Positions 6,108 through 6,576 of a DNA stretch of 6,576 nt are shown in pieces (within the stretch, counting starts at the first letter, position 1; the number at the start of each line of letters is the position of its first letter). Below the pieces are notes generated by a model that saw only the letters and a list, made by a program, of their open reading frames with translations, did no database searches and was not told where the DNA came from. The stretch covers positions 1-6,576 of the forward strand of contig CAMDZK010000059.1 of the NCBI GenBank assembly GCA_945910665.1, written 5' to 3'. The position numbers and the translations under genes are program-made. Origin of the DNA: an uncultured Peptostreptococcaceae bacterium (GTDB lineage Bacteria; Bacillota; Clostridia; Tissierellales; Peptoniphilaceae).

Positions 6108-6576
6108 TTATTTTCTCGCTTTGCTTTCAGCGGCTGTATATTTTATGATGCCTGTTTGGTTTTTTACGAGCTTTCTGTGTAATTGATTGAGGTTCAATTC
6201 AAGGATGGCCAGGTGAATGTCACACATCACTTGCCTGCGTCCACGATGTCTGAATCTTTGTAATGTAATCCTTCTTTTAGTTTGGAGAACATTCCTTCAG
6301 CTTGGATCGAACGATTGATTCTTTCATTAATACCTTGTTCGGATGTGATGTTTTGGTAGGATTCTTCTCGCAGCTCTTGAAATCGTGGGTTAAAGACGAT
6401 ACTTTTACTTTGTGGATAGGCCGTTTTTCCATACTTGTTGCATTGTTTTTGATAGGGACATTCATTGCATTCATAGCACACGTAACGTCTGAGGGTTTCT
6501 ACTTGGGCTGTTTTGCAACAGTCCCTTTTATTGTTTTCAATGTACCTATAGTATTCAATCTTTGTACATGAAAAAC
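6108..6576 (-). pseudogene. IS1182-like transposase, C-terminal fragment with a one-base frameshift (5' end outside window)
   Basis: On the minus strand the frame is open from the window edge to a stop at 6227. It reads a cysteine-rich segment (CYECNECPYQKQC), then the RINRSIQAEGMFSKLKEGLHYK segment expected around the catalytic glutamate of IS1182-type DDE transposases (E-x6-K pattern), and then DSDIVDAGK and stop. The expected continuation is in the -1 frame: from the AAA at 6259-6257 it reads RFRHRGRRQVMCDIHLAI, then LELNLNQLHRKLV, ending at 6108. A missing A in a run of A residues explains the break. The site does not fit a canonical XXXYYYZ slippery heptamer, so mutation or a sequencing indel is likelier than programmed frameshifting. 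About 155 residues of the protein are inside the window. The element lies downstream of, and converges on, the transporter gene. I could not identify its terminal inverted repeat in 6008-6107. Confidence 0.82.

Noticed and set aside
6255..6262. Programmed -1 frameshift in the transposase
   Set aside because: The local sequence TTACAAAG is not an XXXYYYZ slippery heptamer and I saw no clear stimulatory hairpin, so a lost base is simpler.
6302..6571. Plus-strand open frame with hydrophobic segments near the right edge
   Set aside because: It lies opposite the transposase fragment, whose family motifs are clear on the other strand; the hydrophobic look comes from reading that gene in reverse.
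1..6576. CRISPR arrays, tRNA or rRNA genes, toxin-antitoxin pairs or defence genes
   Set aside because: I found no regularly spaced direct repeats, no tRNA-like cloverleaf and no family motifs of such systems on either strand.

Overview
This looks like part of a chromosome from a low-GC, anaerobic Firmicute (class Clostridia or a relative such as the Tissierellales). The evidence is the AGGAGG-type ribosome binding sites, sigma-A-like promoters, a T-box leader on an aminoacyl-tRNA synthetase gene, a short type-3 prolyl-tRNA synthetase, and clostridial-type Rnf subunits. I cannot name a genus from the sequence alone.

Layout, left to right. (1) The 3' end of a plus-strand gene whose product ends in a PhoU-like domain, probably a Na+/phosphate cotransporter, stops at 217. 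A compact two-way terminator (221-249) separates it from (2) a minus-strand pair, rnfC-rnfD (2498 to 254). The two genes overlap by 14 nt and encode the NADH/FMN/Fe-S subunit and the flavinylated membrane subunit of an Rnf-type ion-pumping oxidoreductase. The pair has its own likely promoter, overlapped by an 18-bp near-perfect inverted repeat that could be an operator. No rnfG, E, A or B follows; the unit ends at the terminator. (3) Upstream, also on the minus strand, is proS (4071 to 2620), preceded by a well-formed T-box leader with a CCC (proline) specifier and a consensus promoter, and followed by its own terminator.

(4) Diverging from proS on the plus strand is a likely two-gene operon. 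The first gene encodes a pentapeptide-repeat protein with a DUF5758-like C-terminal domain. The second, 12 nt downstream, encodes an EamA/DMT-family transporter and ends in a strong 15-bp terminator. The -10 elements of the proS and pentapeptide-gene promoters overlap, so the two transcription units may compete. (5) The right edge holds the C-terminal part of an IS1182-like transposase gene on the minus strand, broken by a one-base frameshift and running off the window.

The window joins a housekeeping gene under tRNA-sensing control (proS), an energy-conversion fragment (rnfCD), transport genes (PhoU-domain cotransporter, EamA exporter) and a decayed mobile element. The points most worth a second look are the rnfCD unit without its usual partners, the palindrome on its promoter, and the pentapeptide/DUF5758-transporter pair. 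I saw no clear sign of a wholly new multi-gene system.
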